Source of the DNA: Apophysomyces variabilis
Taxonomy: Eukaryota; Mucoromycota; Mucoromycetes; Mucorales; Mucoraceae
Assembly: GCA_002749535.1 (NCBI GenBank)
Contig: MZZL01000400.1
Location: 343,960-407,959 of the forward strand
Reading direction: 5' to 3'
Length of the DNA stretch: 64,000 bases
How positions within the stretch are numbered: position 1 is the stretch's first letter; each line of letters begins with the position of its first letter. Made by a program: the position numbers and the translations under genes. Under the pieces are notes generated by a model. It ran no database searches, was not told where the DNA came from, and saw only the letters and a list, made by a program, of their open reading frames with translations. This document shows, in pieces, positions 21,989 to 34,868 of this stretch.

Positions 21989-24900
21989 TCATTGCGTAGT
22001 ATACGCTTGGGTCTCGCAAGAACCGGGACCACGATAGTTATAAGCCGCTTGGATACGTGTCTCTATCGCATCTGCCACTTGATCCAAAGGAGCATCATTG
22101 TGATCGTCGAACACAGATCGAAATACACCTGGGAAGAAAGGAAGATATTCCAGGTCACCAGCAAACCAGTAGTTTTCGCTGGTGTAATTGAGCACATTAT
22201 CGATGAATTTGCTCAGCGTTCGGAACTTGGAGAAATTAATCAGCCTTGTGCTTGTGAGCGTTGGATTGCCGTCGATATAGAATGTCAAATCTTTCAGAAC
22301 CATGGGAAAGAAAGGAATGGTCGGGGCCTTTGCCTTAACAAGAGCCTGACGGTACACGCTCATGTTATTGGTTACATCCAGGTAATTTTGGAGTGTCTGG
22401 AACGTGGTGAGATCGCGTGTGGAGAGCCCTTGCCAATCTTGCAACTTTTGCACCGGCTGAGCCAGCAACCCCATGGTGATCACCATGCTGGTGTGAAAAT
22501 TGCTCCATTCAAGGCACAGCTATGACAAATCCCGTGATGGGGTTATTTTTCGAACTTTTTCTATCGTTTCAACCATTGTTTACCTTGGCCACTTCAATCA
22601 GTTTACGAAGCAGTGCCCGTCGCTGTTTGGACTGCTTTAATGTACATAACTCATGAGACACCCAGTGACTCAACTAGTTAGAAAGTGAGAAGAACGTTAA
22701 GTAATGCGTCCTAGGCTGGGTTGCCTTTTTATCAGGTGCTTACCATATTTGCGCGCTTTGTTAGCATATCAATATAGTCAGTGCTCTTTGGACTAGCTTT
22801 ATCGCGGTGATTCCTTCCGTTGTTCATGTACTCATATGCAGTGATGCATTTGAATATGTAAAAGTCCGCCAAAGTCAGGTAGCGTGCGATCTCTTTGCCT
22901 TCGAATGCGATCAACGTCGTTGCAGAAGATGAGACCTGCGAGGTGACAGAAAGGGTAGGTGAATCGGGAGGGGTGTTCATACTCGATACGAACGATAAAA
23001 GGCTAGGGGCTGCGGACGGCCGTCGCGGAGGAATTTGGGGTGAAATGCAAGGATGGGATGGTGTAGAGGGAATCGATGCGCCAACTCGAAGAGCAGCTAA
23101 GGACTGAGAAGACAATGCAACGAGTGAATGTCGCTTTCGCGTATTCTGAGACATCTAAGTGTAAACCCGCACATAAAAAAACAAGAGATCGATATAATTA
23201 GAAAAGAAGCGATCTTTCAAAGGAACAAAAGGGTCTGTAGCAACTCTTGTTTCTTTTTTTACCTGCAGATCTAATGACTCCTTTATCATATTTGCCTCGG
23301 TAGTAAAGCCTGCACGTTGGATATCGTTTTCAATGAACAATTCCAAGCGATTAAGCAGTGCAGGATTGTTTTTGAAGTCTTGGTGTTGCAATTTGATCCA
23401 CCGCGAGATCACATTGAGCACTCTGCATAAGCAAACAAAACAAGGGCTTAAGTAGGTCCATTATTCTCCCTTTTTGCAGCTATACATACTTGACCTGGAT
23501 ACATCGCTGCCACTTCTTTAGGTAGTCAAGTTCACTTGCCATGGAATCCATATGGAATCGAGCAATTAGATTGTCCAGTAGGTCCATAGAATCTGTGAAA
23601 CACGCATGGCTTAACAAATAGGTATCCACATAATCAAGATCTAAGAGAAACATCTGTTAACCAAACCGTTATTCTAAACCGATCCTTCTACCTTGAGCCG
23701 TTTCATCGGCTAGCTTCTGGAATAGCTTTTCTGCTGTCCCTGCAAATACGAATAGCTTGCCAGCGATCACTTCCAGCAGCAGGACCTCTCGGCCATGTTC
23801 AGATATCCGTATCAGCTTGGGATGATTTTCCTGGCACTGTCCTGAAAGTGTAAAAGTAGATTGATATTCAGTAAGGTCTTCCTCGGATTTTTGTTCTTTT
23901 TTCCTGTTTACCTGCAGATGGATGCATAGGATTTGCTCGGAAAACCTGCAATGGAAGAGGGGCTCAATCCTAGTTTGCACCTTTTTCATTTTAGTCACAA
24001 GATCTTACCTCACGTTCGTCAAACGTCCCACTAGGAATAGGAGAAAGAGGAGGTGGAGGAGGGGACGACTTTTTCAACGTAATGCTCGATTGATTACGTT
24101 TGAGGCGCAGGATATTCCAGGTACTTTTTTTTGGTTTGTAAAAATATATCAGCTTTTATCACCGTGTCGGAATTCATACCTGTCATCTGCTTTGGATGGA
24201 ACCTTGGAAGGTGTCTTCGAAGACTTTTTGGATGGTAAATGCACAGATTTGCTGTTTTTGGCTTGTAGTGGTACATGATGATTGTTGGTATTAATACACA
24301 TACTGCTAGTACGTGGCGGTATCGGGATAGGTAAAGAGGGCATGGAAGGAGGAGGTGTGCCCATCTGTACGCGTCTTATATCACCTTCAGAACGACAATG
24401 TTTCATTTTAGTTTCGTCTTTCGTAGCCAACAACAAGGTGGACTTGGTTGATATTGTGTTGGTTGGTAAAGGATCTGGCAAGTTGTCTTTAGGAGATTCA
24501 GCCTTTTCTGTGATTGTTTCCCGTTCTTCTTCCAAAACTGGTGCAGTGGGTGCACTTCTTAGAATGGAATGGAGGGTTGAATGCGACGAAGATGAGCGGG
24601 CGGAGAAATAGGAAGAATCCGAAGAAGCTACCATATCGGCGTTCTTATCTAACGAGCAGAAATCATCTATGGCTTCATAATAATCTTCCTCGTGATATTC
24701 AGTATTTTCATCTGCGTCGTTATGGTTTATCATGGATGCTGACACGGGCGGGGATGGAAGGGACGTATACTCGAAAAAGGATGGGTCATCATAATAGTGT
24801 TCGGACGGATCAAGGAGATGATATTTCTGCGTATGGTCGGGTTGCCGATGCTTCGCTTTATCGATAACAGGCAGTGGTGGTGGCGGTATGGGTGGTGGCG

Positions 24901-26278
24901 AAAAGAGTTCATTTGCTCCCATTTGTTCGCTCTGCACAATTAAAAAGAGAAATACTATTGTTCAGTATCTTCGGGGATATACTATCTTTGATTACCTCTT
25001 TAACAAAATAAGGATTGCTACGGCTGCTTAATAGGCTCCCGATACTATCACGTTTACTGGCATTGACTGGCAGAAACAGTTCTTTTAAACTCTTTCCTTT
25101 GGTTGGTTCACGACGATAGAATAATGTACGTAACGTATTGCTGCTTTTTGAGCTCTTCATGCTGACACTTGTGTTGGACAATGAGGAAGAGTCATCGTTC
25201 CATAACATCAAATCGGTTACTTCCATCGACATACGTTTGAGGATACGCTGCTTATTTTGATCTTCAGCCATACGCCTATCCGGCTTTGAGGCGGAAAATG
25301 ATTTGAATGGCGATATGCTACGCATAAATCGTTTCCCGACTGCAGCGGATTACAAAGAGCGTTAACAAGAATGTGGGCACTGTGTGCGGAACTTGCCTGA
25401 TTCCGGTTTTTCACTATGCATGTAAGTTTAATCGTGGAAATGATCCCTTTATCTTGATTTTTTTTTTACCTTTGCAATTGAGGCTTTTGTCTATTTCGAG
25501 TCCTGTTACTCGGTGAAGCCGAAAGGTGTGTAGAACCTAAACAAAATGCAGGGAGAAGCGAAAAATGATCGACATACAACATTGGGCATGTTAGAACAAA
25601 GGTAGGCTGTTCCTAAAACGTGATTAACATACCATCCGGATTAAACAGCGTAACTAGCACATCAACAAGTTCACCAGTATGTGCAATAAGCGAAATATAG
25701 ATGGACTTTGAGAGGAAATATAAGTGAGATTGGAGACCTGTTTGTTTATGTTTATATTTCATTTTTACCTGATCGAGATGAACTTGGTGTGTAACCATGC
25801 TATTGATGCGCTGAACATGATCCATGATTGTTTCGGTTTCTCTGGTAACGCAATTAACTATGGATGAGTGATGATGTCGCTTGGACTTTTTGGAAATGCT
25901 AAGAAATCGATGATTCATTGGATGAGAGGGTGGCGATAGGGAATGATTGACGGTGCTAAGGAGTGCCTGAATCACGGAAGATAACAAAGTTGACGCGCTC
26001 ATGACAGTGACAAGCTGGGAAGAAGTTGATCGATTGAGTCTGTGGTAGGATCCGTTGTTTAATATGTGTGGTGTCAACGTTAAGATTGTTGTAATAGCCG
26101 ATTCGAGGGTTTTCCACAGATGATGATCCTTTGAACAAGAACATTTATTGGTCAACGAAGATAATCAAAATAAGCTATTGAACTGTACCCCATTTGATTC
26201 GTAACGAGATATGCTTTGTGGAGTAGAAAATGGTTTCAATTTGAGTAAAATAGATTTGATTTTTTCTTCATGCGACAT
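21989..26278 (-). CDS. Ras guanine-nucleotide exchange factor (CDC25-type RasGEF)
   Basis: Activates Ras-family GTPases by GDP release. Fifteen exons: 26278-26189, 26128-25769, 25705-25633, 25536-25470, 25413-25397, 25339-24996, 24931-24180, 24123-24009, 23945-23912, 23841-23692, 23640-23490, 23422-23263, 23154-22744, 22673-22584, 22519-21989, giving 1114 residues. The REM (RasGEF N) domain is at about 640-770 with DLDYVDTYLLSHACF and DLLDNLIARFHM. The CDC25 catalytic domain is at about 853-1090, with LTLADFYIFKCITAYEYMN, LSHWVSHELCTLKQSKQR, LCLEWSNFHTSMVITMGL and STRDLTTFQTLQNYLDVTNN. Residues 150-640 are largely disordered, with proline strings (SPPPIPPPPLP) that could bind SH3 domains. Intron 5 starts with GC. 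The frame stays open upstream to an ATG at 26437, but that reads as hydrophobic leader; 26278 is preferred. Confidence 0.85.
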
Positions 26279-29200
26279 CAGACGATAGTGGCGCAAGCGC
26301 GCTAAGTTTGTGGTTAGCAGGACAAAGATAACGAGAAAAAAAAAAGGGAGTAGAAGAACCGGCCAAAGAGCTAATTTGGAATCAGAAAAAAGCAAAAAGA
26401 AATAAAGAGGATCAAAAAGAAAATACAGAGGGAACAAAAGGAACGTGTTGATTTGAAAGATCGAAGTCTGTCTAAACCCCTACTACTCCCTTTTCTTGCC
26501 TCCCCTTATGTTTGACCGCTTGACTCAATCATTGACTCCAGTGGTAAAAGCATAACCTAGATATCAAAGACCAGGAGATCATCGAGGTATTACACTTAAT
26601 TGTCGTCCACGTATTTTCTAGCAGGAGGCAAGAAAAGGGGGAGTACTTTTAAATCGGGGGGCTCGTTAAACAGGCAGGGGAGGAAAAGAAAGGAACCAGT
26701 TTGACATGTCGGAACTTGAATTTAGGCATGGCCAAGGTTAATACACTGCACATTCCATGCTTTTCTTTTCCTTTTGCCACCTGGTCCAAAACACAATGGC
26801 CTTACAGCAATGATCCCGCAACATTTATGGTATTGTTTGCCTATTATTATGTTTTGTATCTATACTAATTGCTTGCGAAGCACAATTGTAATCAGAATAA
26901 TTATCTTTTAAGACCAACAAATTTCTTAGGAGAGCATAACCATATTCAGCGACTTACTTTTTGTCTTTAAAACGAGCCATTACATGATACGCATACCCTA
27001 AAATTGTTACATAATTGTTACAATGTCTACTATCTTAGGTTAGCGATTCCTCGATATCACAGTTGTGAAACTGCTACTTTCAAAGGAGTGAAAAATAAGA
27101 AGGCGGACTCTTCTGAAAATGGCAATTTACAGCATCAATCTATTCTTATCACTGATATATGCTACCATAATAGTGTTGTTGAAAACTGCTGATTATTTGG
27201 CTTGTGTTAACACAATGTAATAGAAGCTTTTAAAACATAAATAGTAAACATAATTAATTTGGAACAAGCAATTGCCACTGGTCTTGCTCTGAAATCAGTA
27301 TATAGCTGCATTGAAAATAACAACGAAAATAAAAAAGGAAGAAACAAAAAAGCAAAGAAGCGAGTTATGTTTACTGTAAAAACTCCCTCTCTTTTTATTT
27401 CTATACTCCCTGAAGCTGCTCTTGCTCAGCTAATTCGTATTAGTTCGAAGGTAAATATGACGGGTTTTATGTGGACTAGGTATGGTCTTGCTAGAAGCAC
27501 CAAGATATAAGTAAATAGAAATGGATGCAGCTTCAAAACTCACATTCCTTGATGACTGATTTACTTGTCGTGTTGGATCACTTGGAGCGTTTTGTTTTCT
27601 GTATTTCAGTGTGAATTCAATATACATTTGCTCTGTTTATAAAAGTTACGATATATTGTAGCAGCTGTACGTAAACGAGGTTGACTGTGATTTGCATTGT
27701 CCTCTTTCCATCTCTTTCCTCGATCACTGGACAATCTCTACAGCTTCTACCTTCTATGCTCAGGTAAGACATAGCATTAAAGTTGCTAAAAATGTCGAAA
27801 GCTACGTCTACAATCTTTTGGTCACTTCGTTCAGCTTGTTGAATTGGACGAAAACTTAATTTTCACCGTCCTTACTATTAAACAAGCCAATTACGCAGCT
27901 GTTTCATTAATCTATAGGCTATGGATATTCTTGAAGCATCGCAATATGTTTCAGGATTGGACTCAATTTCAGTGCATTTGACATAGCAAGTATGGATCGG
28001 CTATTTGAGAAAACAGTTCAGTTCGTTGCCAGAACCTTGAGAAAGTTGCTGTTATGAAAATACCACATAAATGTAGTCATAGAAAGCCAATGTTAAAATT
28101 AATAAAACATCTACTTGTAGCGTAGCTAGCCTTGTTTCTTAAATATACTATGCTTTCGGTCAATCACGGTGTCAACGCTATTTCAGTACAAAGTCTTAAG
28201 CCTTAGGTACTCTATATGGTGCTACCGTGAGAACCTTGCGATTGTCGTTTAATTTAGCTGTATTCCCAAGTTAAGCTTTTTGACAAAAAGTGGCAAGGGA
28301 ACGTACACTGTTCTCATTAGCTATACGAAACTTCCGTATGCGTTGCCTATGTCTTCCAAGGTAAAACAGTCAACGAAATGTCAGCATGAGGCAAATGAAA
28401 ATCTCACATGTATCATAGCCCTTCATCGGGTTGAGTTCAGCAACTGTAATATGAGGTATACGCTCACTTCTGTCAAACTCATTTTTCGCAACTTAGCAGG
28501 CTTGCCAAGTTGCGACACCTTACAAAAGAAGCTCGGCACTGTTAATAATACGGGTCATTCCAAATAGTGGCTGATAGCCCAAGTATAAATTTTATTTCGT
28601 AAAATACCTGTAAATCTCAATCTATCTTGGGCATGAGGATTCGCTTGTATAGCATTGTATGCTTTACTTTGAAGCCTCTTACTCGCATTTGACGTTCAAA
28701 TACATGCGAGCCGCTTTGTGATACACAGTTTGGAAGGTTACACATGTCGTAGAGGAACCCAAAACCAGCCACAAACTCTAGGTTATACTCTTAAAGAGCA
28801 TTGCTCATTATAGTCTAACCACGTTTATCCAGACGGATACATACATGGTTTAAAAGATCCATAGGCATATGTATGAAAATCATAGAATCATGTGAATAAG
28901 CTTACCATGGTGGATGCTTCTTTGTTGATTGGCGTAACCAGAATAAGTTTCCATCCTCTGTTCGCTTTTTGCCAAAAGGCGAGCGAATGATTCCGGAATC
29001 CGATTACACTATTACAGGTTTTTTGTCCTTCTCTGAGTTGGGCAGTTTCTCTTCACTGTAACATATCCATAATCAATCTTAAGGACCTTGATTTCGCTGT
29101 AGGCCTGTTCATAACTTTGATCCGACCTGTAGCTATGGCGATCTGTGTCAAGTGATGCAAGTCCTATGACGAACTAGCAACCTAGGCGTCGGGTAATAAT

Positions 29201-29679
29201 AATGGTTGCTGTATATTTTATTCGGTCATCTTCATGTTATAGGACGAGATGGTTCGGAGAAGCAGCCGAATGTACATGATAGAGGATAGTACGGTGATAG
29301 ATACACGTATCGTGCAAAGTGCTTATAGTGCATTTTGGTTAACCTTGCACTACCCTTTCTTTCGTTGCCATGAACTCCTAAATTGGAGATTAGGAAGGTT
29401 AGTATTTAAGACTATACAAGAAGGCGGAGGATGATTAGCAAGTTCGGCTTCCCTCATTACGAAAGGCAAGAGTGAAGGTTCGAAAAGTATATCGAGTTCT
29501 CGAAGGAAAGTGATTTGGCAATGACCATTTGAGAGATGTTTGCCGATCCAAAAAAAGAAATGCGAAAATAAACAGCGCCTCTTTTTATTCCCATGTTCGT
29601 TTCTTTTCCCTTTTTCCTTTTTCTTTTTTTTTCTTTCTTTTACGACGCAATCCTTCTTGGTCTATAATACGGGGCATTT
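26279..29679. other. Gene-poor block
   Basis: About 3.4 kb between the RasGEF start and the P/Q/Y-rich gene. It is AT-rich with only short, composition-driven frames (for example plus 27004, 27259, 28280). I see no transposase, reverse transcriptase, tRNA or terminal repeats. It probably holds two promoters plus decayed sequence. Confidence 0.5.
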
Positions 29680-30537
29680 ATGTTTGTACCGCCCGTTTTC
29701 AACTACCCATATTCTGAAGGACCATCATATCAATCTTACATGCATCAACAAGCCATGCCATCAGTCATACCTAACCCCGCCGGGACCGCTCAAGCTCAAG
29801 CTCAAGCTCCTCAAGCATCACAAGCACAACAAGTACCATCTAGTCCGCCACCCACTCAGCAAACACCGCGAACGGCAGCATCCGAACCTACTGGAGGAGG
29901 TGGGCTAGTTGACAGTGTAAGGCGCAAGATAAGGGCTGCTGCAGGAATTTACGATCCCTATGCCCAAGCAAATACAGCAAACAGATACAGCGCCACACCG
30001 ATGAATCCGCACATGCCATACCCATCCTACATGCTCCAACGTGAAGATCCATACTTCCAGCAACAACACGGACCATTGATGATGAATCCCTATGCAGTCC
30101 AGCAACCGTCTTATCCGCAGATGATCCCCCCACAATCGCCTTACAGTAATTTATACCAACAACAATACTACCAACCGTATGCCATGCCAGGAACAGCTGG
30201 GACGACACCATATTTAAGCTCATACAACATGTTGTCCATGTATCCCGCACAACAGCCAACACCGGCTATGATGATAGCGCCTCACTCAATGTATCCTTAT
30301 GGAATGATGTCAAACACGCTGCAGTCACCTTATGATACCGGTTATTATGGAGCGCCGCCAACACCGTATTCTTATCCACAGGCACTGCCATATGGTAGCA
30401 GCCCATATACCCCGCCTTTGGGCTATGGTCCGATGATGTCAACGTATGATCCATACTATGGTTTCAAACGACCGTACGTTCCCGATCGAAACTATGTTAG
30501 TTCTGTAAAAGATCTTTGGCAAAGCGACATTGCATAA
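29680..30537 (+). CDS. P/Q/Y-rich low-complexity protein, unknown function
   Basis: Intronless 285-residue frame from the first ATG after a long pyrimidine tract. It is rich in Pro, Tyr, Gln, Met and Ala, with an AQAQAQAPQASQAQQ run at about 38-51, a single basic helix-like segment (GGGLVDSVRRKIRAAAGIYDPY, about 73-94) and many PY/YP steps (PYGMM, SPYDTGYYG, GYGPMM). The C-terminus FKRPYVPDRNYVSSVKDLW is less repetitive. There is no signal peptide or membrane span. The composition is prion-like and could drive phase separation; this is inference. I recognise no family. The long open frame with compositional bias supports it being real. Confidence 0.65.
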   Translation: MFVPPVFNYPYSEGPSYQSYMHQQAMPSVIPNPAGTAQAQAQAPQASQAQQVPSSPPPTQQTPRTAASEPTGGGGLVDSVRRKIRAAAGIYDPYAQANTANRYSATPMNPHMPYPSYMLQREDPYFQQQHGPLMMNPYAVQQPSYPQMIPPQSPYSNLYQQQYYQPYAMPGTAGTTPYLSSYNMLSMYPAQQPTPAMMIAPHSMYPYGMMSNTLQSPYDTGYYGAPPTPYSYPQALPYGSSPYTPPLGYGPMMSTYDPYYGFKRPYVPDRNYVSSVKDLWQSDIA

Positions 30538-31439
30538 TATTAGAAAATGAAATCCAGTAGAAATACGGTCCTATATATTGCTACTTAATTTAATGCGGCA
30601 CATGTGTTGACAAGGCAGGACCAAGTCAAGTATTTGCAGAAAGTGTAAAAAGACTGGCCAATTGAAATGTTCAGAACATCTTCTGACAACAAGAGTTTTC
30701 TTATGTGATTCAAGTTGTGTTTGTCTGTAGATTGTTTGCTTTTCTTTTATTCATGAACAATATATACATGTCTAACAAATGCTCTCGTAAATGACAGTAC
30801 TTATAAGCGTAAATTATTAGCCTATATGTGCCAAGAGGAATTCAACAACTGTTAACATTTACATACCATGTGCAATTTTGTTTTTTCTTTTCCCTATCTT
30901 ACAAATGGATGCATTTTATTTTCTTTGCACTTTCGATACAGACCCCTATTGGGTGCTGGGCCTGACTCTCCTTAGCTCATCACCGAGTATTGAGTCTGCT
31001 TTGATACGCAAAAGTGCTTGTTGCCAATTATTCTATAGCTCACGCTGCTGATAGATAGGTTTGTTTCTTCAGACGCTGTTTGCTTTTTTACAGCTTGTCC
31101 ACTTACTGAATGTATCGGAATTCTTTCTCTGCGTGGATCCGGCATGATGCACCAACCAAAGCAGGTTGATCTGATACAAAGATCCCATTGCACCTTTAAA
31201 TATTGTGCTACTGGATCACAACGGTCTGTCTATTCACGTAATCTATTATAAATTAACAGTGCTTTGGCGGACCATACGTACATTTCAGGCACACAGGCCC
31301 AATCTGCCAAATTTTTGACTCAGATCATTCTCAGAAGTCATGCCTCATGACGTCGGTATGTCAAATGTTCCATCGAGAGGTCCCTCTTGCCCAATCGAGC
31401 GCTTGGCCAAGAACTTCTTTCGCGTGTGCTTGTTATAAG
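30538..31439. other. Intergenic
   Basis: About 900 bases. A minus-strand frame at 31193-30972 (73 codons) contains a possible GTAAGT...CAG intron and a few Cys residues but no recognisable motif; not called. The VPS1 promoter lies at the right end. Confidence 0.45.
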
Positions 31440-34180
31440 ATGGATAGCAACCTAATTAAAACAGGTGCTTGTACCAGATCTCTAGTATAGGGTACTAAAG
31501 TTTCTATATTTATCTTTTCATCGCTTGTACAAAACCAGTCAACAAGCTTCAAGATGCGTTTTCTACAGTCGGCGTGAATAATCCCGTCGATTTGCCCCAA
31601 ATTGCCGTCGTAGGCGCGCAATCAAGCGGCAAAAGTTCCGTGCTAGAAAACATTGTTGGACGCGATTTCTTGCCTCGAGGAACTGGCATTGTAACACGTC
31701 GACCCCTTGTATGTACCTTGAAGAGTGTGGTTGAGGAAGTTTGTCTATCATACTTATTTGCCCGACTTCTCTTTGTTAGATTCTCCAACTTATCAATCGT
31801 CCAGCCACTCACAATGAAACTGATGGTGATACAGAAAACCCAGACGAATGGGGAGAATTTCTTCATCTACCAGGGCAAAAGTTTCATGATTTCGAGCGTA
31901 TCAGAGAGGAAATTATAAGAGATACAGAGCTGAAAACGGGGAAAAACTTAGGTAATTTCTTGGTATTTTCTCATAGTTCGTATCTGACACAAACTAGGAG
32001 TATCGTCTCAACCCATCAATCTGCGCATATTTTCACCCAATGTACTCACCTTGACATTGATCGACTTTCCGGGTTTAACAAAGGTAATATCGGAAAAGTG
32101 TCATCAAAGAGTGGCATGTTTACAAACACAAATGCAGGTGCCTGTTGGAGATCAACCAAAAGATATTGAAAAGCAAATTCGTGATATGATCCTTAAACAT
32201 ATTAGCAAACCCAACGCTATCATTCTAGCTGTGACGGCTGCAAATACCGATCTAGCTAACTCTGATGGTCTTAAGCTTGCAAGAGAAGTAGATCCAGAAG
32301 GTTTGCGGACTATTGGTGTCTTAACCAAGGTGGATCTTATGGACCAGGGAACGGATGTTATTGATATCTTGGCTGGAAGGGTAATTCCACTGCGGCTTGG
32401 TAGGCCATCCTGATCATAAAATATTTTCTGACCTACATCCTAGGATACGTCCCTGTGGTCAATCGTGGTCAGCGTGATATTGAATCTAAGAAGTCCATAA
32501 AAAAAGCCCTGGAATTTGAGAGAAACTTCTTTGAAAATCACGACTCTTACCGAAGCAAGGCACAGTTTTGCGGTACACCTTTCTTGGCAAAAAAGTTGAA
32601 CATGGTACGTCTGTGGAATTTGGTGGTGAATGAGCAGGATTTAATATGCTTTTTTTCAGATTTTAATGCATCATATCCGAAACACATTGCCCGAGATCAA
32701 AGCGAAAATTCAGAGTGCCTTGGCTAAATACCAACATGAGCTTGCGCTGTTAGGCGATCCGTTGAGCGAAAACCACGGCAACATGGTTCTAAGCATTATT
32801 ACAGACTTTTGTACGGAATTCCGCACCATAATTGATGGTACCTCAAGCGAGCTTTCCAGTTTTGAGCTTGCAGGAGGAGCACGTATTGGCTTTGTATTCC
32901 ATGAGCTTTATGCTTCCGGCATAAAGAGCATAGACCCTTTAGATCAAATCAAGGACTCTGATATACGTACAATCCTTTATAATTCTTCTGTAAGGAGAAA
33001 CATTACGCCTCCGATATGGAGAATGATCTAACGCATTGTTTTCCGGTAGGGCTCATCACCAGCCTTGTTCGTCGCAACGACAGCCTTTGAAGTTATCATT
33101 AAACAACAGATTAAGCGATTGGAAGATCCTAGTCTTAAATGCATTAACTTAGTTTATGACGAACTGGCACGGATCTTGGTTGATTTGTTAAACAAGCAGG
33201 TTTGTTCTGTGGACAAGTCATAGCAGAACTTAACTTTTTTATGCAGTTCTTCAAGCGCTTCCCTGCGTTGAAGGACAAATTCCACCAAGTCGTTGTAGCC
33301 TTTTTCAAAAAAGCGCTGACTCCGACAACGAAACTGGTGTCTAACCTCGTTGCGTATGTATAGACAACGCGACATACAGGGTAACCTTACGTATATCTAT
33401 TTATTGTATGAAGGATGGAGGCTTGCTATATCAATACCGCTCATCCAGATTTCTTGACTGGTCATCAAGCGATAGCAATGGTGACTGAGCAGCTCCAAAG
33501 CAAGAATCAGCCGGCTTCTGCTCCGGACAGTGGCAAATCTATCAAAACTCAAGGATCCTCGCCTGCACTCGGAACGTCTCATATAAGCAACCCAGTATCG
33601 CCTATGCTCAATTATGATAGCAACAACTCCTTCTTTGGAAGTTTTTTTGGAGGGAAAAAGTCTAAGAAGAGTCCAAATGGAGTGTCCGATCCAGTCGGTT
33701 TTACAGCGGTAGTGTAGTTTAGTGACTTAGAGCGTGGGCGAATCTCACTTCTGTATATAGCCACCACCGAGCCTCAAGGCGATGGGCGCTTTGTCAGAAA
33801 GGGAGACGATGGAGACTGAGGTCATCAGTAAGTGACGTGATATAGCCGTGATCGTTGCTAATACTCTATTCTACGCAGAACTTCTGATACAGTCATATTT
33901 CAACATTGTTAAACGCACCATGATTGATATGGTCCCTAAAGCCATTACACTGAAACTAGTCAACTACGCAAAAGAGGAACTTCAACGCGAATTATTATCT
34001 GAACTGTATAAAAAGAATGTCTTGGATAGTCTCTTGCAAGAATCTGAACATACCCAGCAGCGAAGAAAAGAGTGCAAAAAGATTATTGAGGTAAGATTAA
34101 TATTTCTCGGAGGGGATGTATTTACGGTATGTATCGCATAGGCATTGGAAAAGGCCGACGAAATCGTTGGGTCAGTGTAA
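31440..34180 (+). CDS. VPS1: Dynamin-like GTPase Vps1
   Basis: Dynamin-family GTPase that scissions membranes in vacuolar sorting, endocytosis and peroxisome fission. Thirteen exons: 31440-31464, 31539-31708, 31780-31951, 31998-32083, 32138-32399, 32444-32604, 32660-32989, 33050-33199, 33247-33353, 33414-33708, 33761-33827, 33879-34090, 34142-34180, giving 691 residues. P-loop GAQSSGKS at 34-41; DFPG in place of the usual DLPG for G3; TKVD for G4; [18 protein letters not shown]. The stalk follows ([20 protein letters not shown]), a short insert B ([15 protein letters not shown]) with no PH domain, and the GED ([18 protein letters not shown] to [18 protein letters not shown]). The order and insert match Vps1 rather than Dnm1. 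Exon 1 is only 25 bases with a weak GTGCTT donor. The gene converges on the DHA1 transporter. Confidence 0.93.
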
Positions 34181-34868
34181 AATTTGCTAAACACATGCGG
34201 CCACGATGTGTATTCTGTAATAAACTTGTAGCCTAAGCATATTAATATGATTGGCATAAATGTTTTGTTTGAATTCTTTCAGCATCGGATCGATAATGCA
34301 TCCAAAAAGGAAGATCTATTTAGCTGTGCTAAAAATTCGTCTTTGGTTATTTTTGTGAGAACCCAGGCATAAATGAATCTGCATAATTTATACGATTGAG
34401 TGCTTTTTTATGTTGATATCAATTTGAGTTTGGATCAAACTTACTCTGTGGATACTTTATTCAGAAAGCTACTCTAATAGCAGTGAAGTGCTTCTTGTAT
34501 TCTCTTTGTTTTGCTCCTATCTTCCTTTCTCTTTCTTTGTTTGCCCGCCCTTTAAAGTCCCACGGGATTTCTTAGTTTTTATTATATTTTCCTTTTGATT
34601 TAGTTAGAGCACATAGGCCGGATGGTGGAACTGCTCCTTGGCAATCCAACAAGGTTCAAATATTCAACATAATAGCAGTAGATATACGCGTTATCTATAG
34701 CCCTGCTATCTTTTTCTGAGTCCATCTCTCTCTTTCTCCCCTTCGTGCCAATCAGTGAAAGCAGTGCTCCTTGTCGTGATCTAGAACATAGATAAGAAAG
34801 ACTATTCCCTTGTTTACTAAGGTGTATATATGTGTAAGGTTGTAAATTAATATGCACACAAGTACTGT
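34181..34868. other. Intergenic between convergent VPS1 and MFS genes
   Basis: About 690 bases of AT-rich 3' flanks. No gene seen. Confidence 0.5.

Noticed and set aside
21836..22525. 229-codon plus-strand open frame
   Set aside because: Antisense to the RasGEF catalytic exon, with no motif of its own.
26279..26437. Upstream Met extending RasGEF with a hydrophobic N-terminus
   Set aside because: Composition is that of a translated pyrimidine/purine leader; the start at 26278 is simpler.
31916..34141. Several plus-strand frames running past VPS1 exon ends
   Set aside because: They are intron read-through; family alignment shows the splice points.
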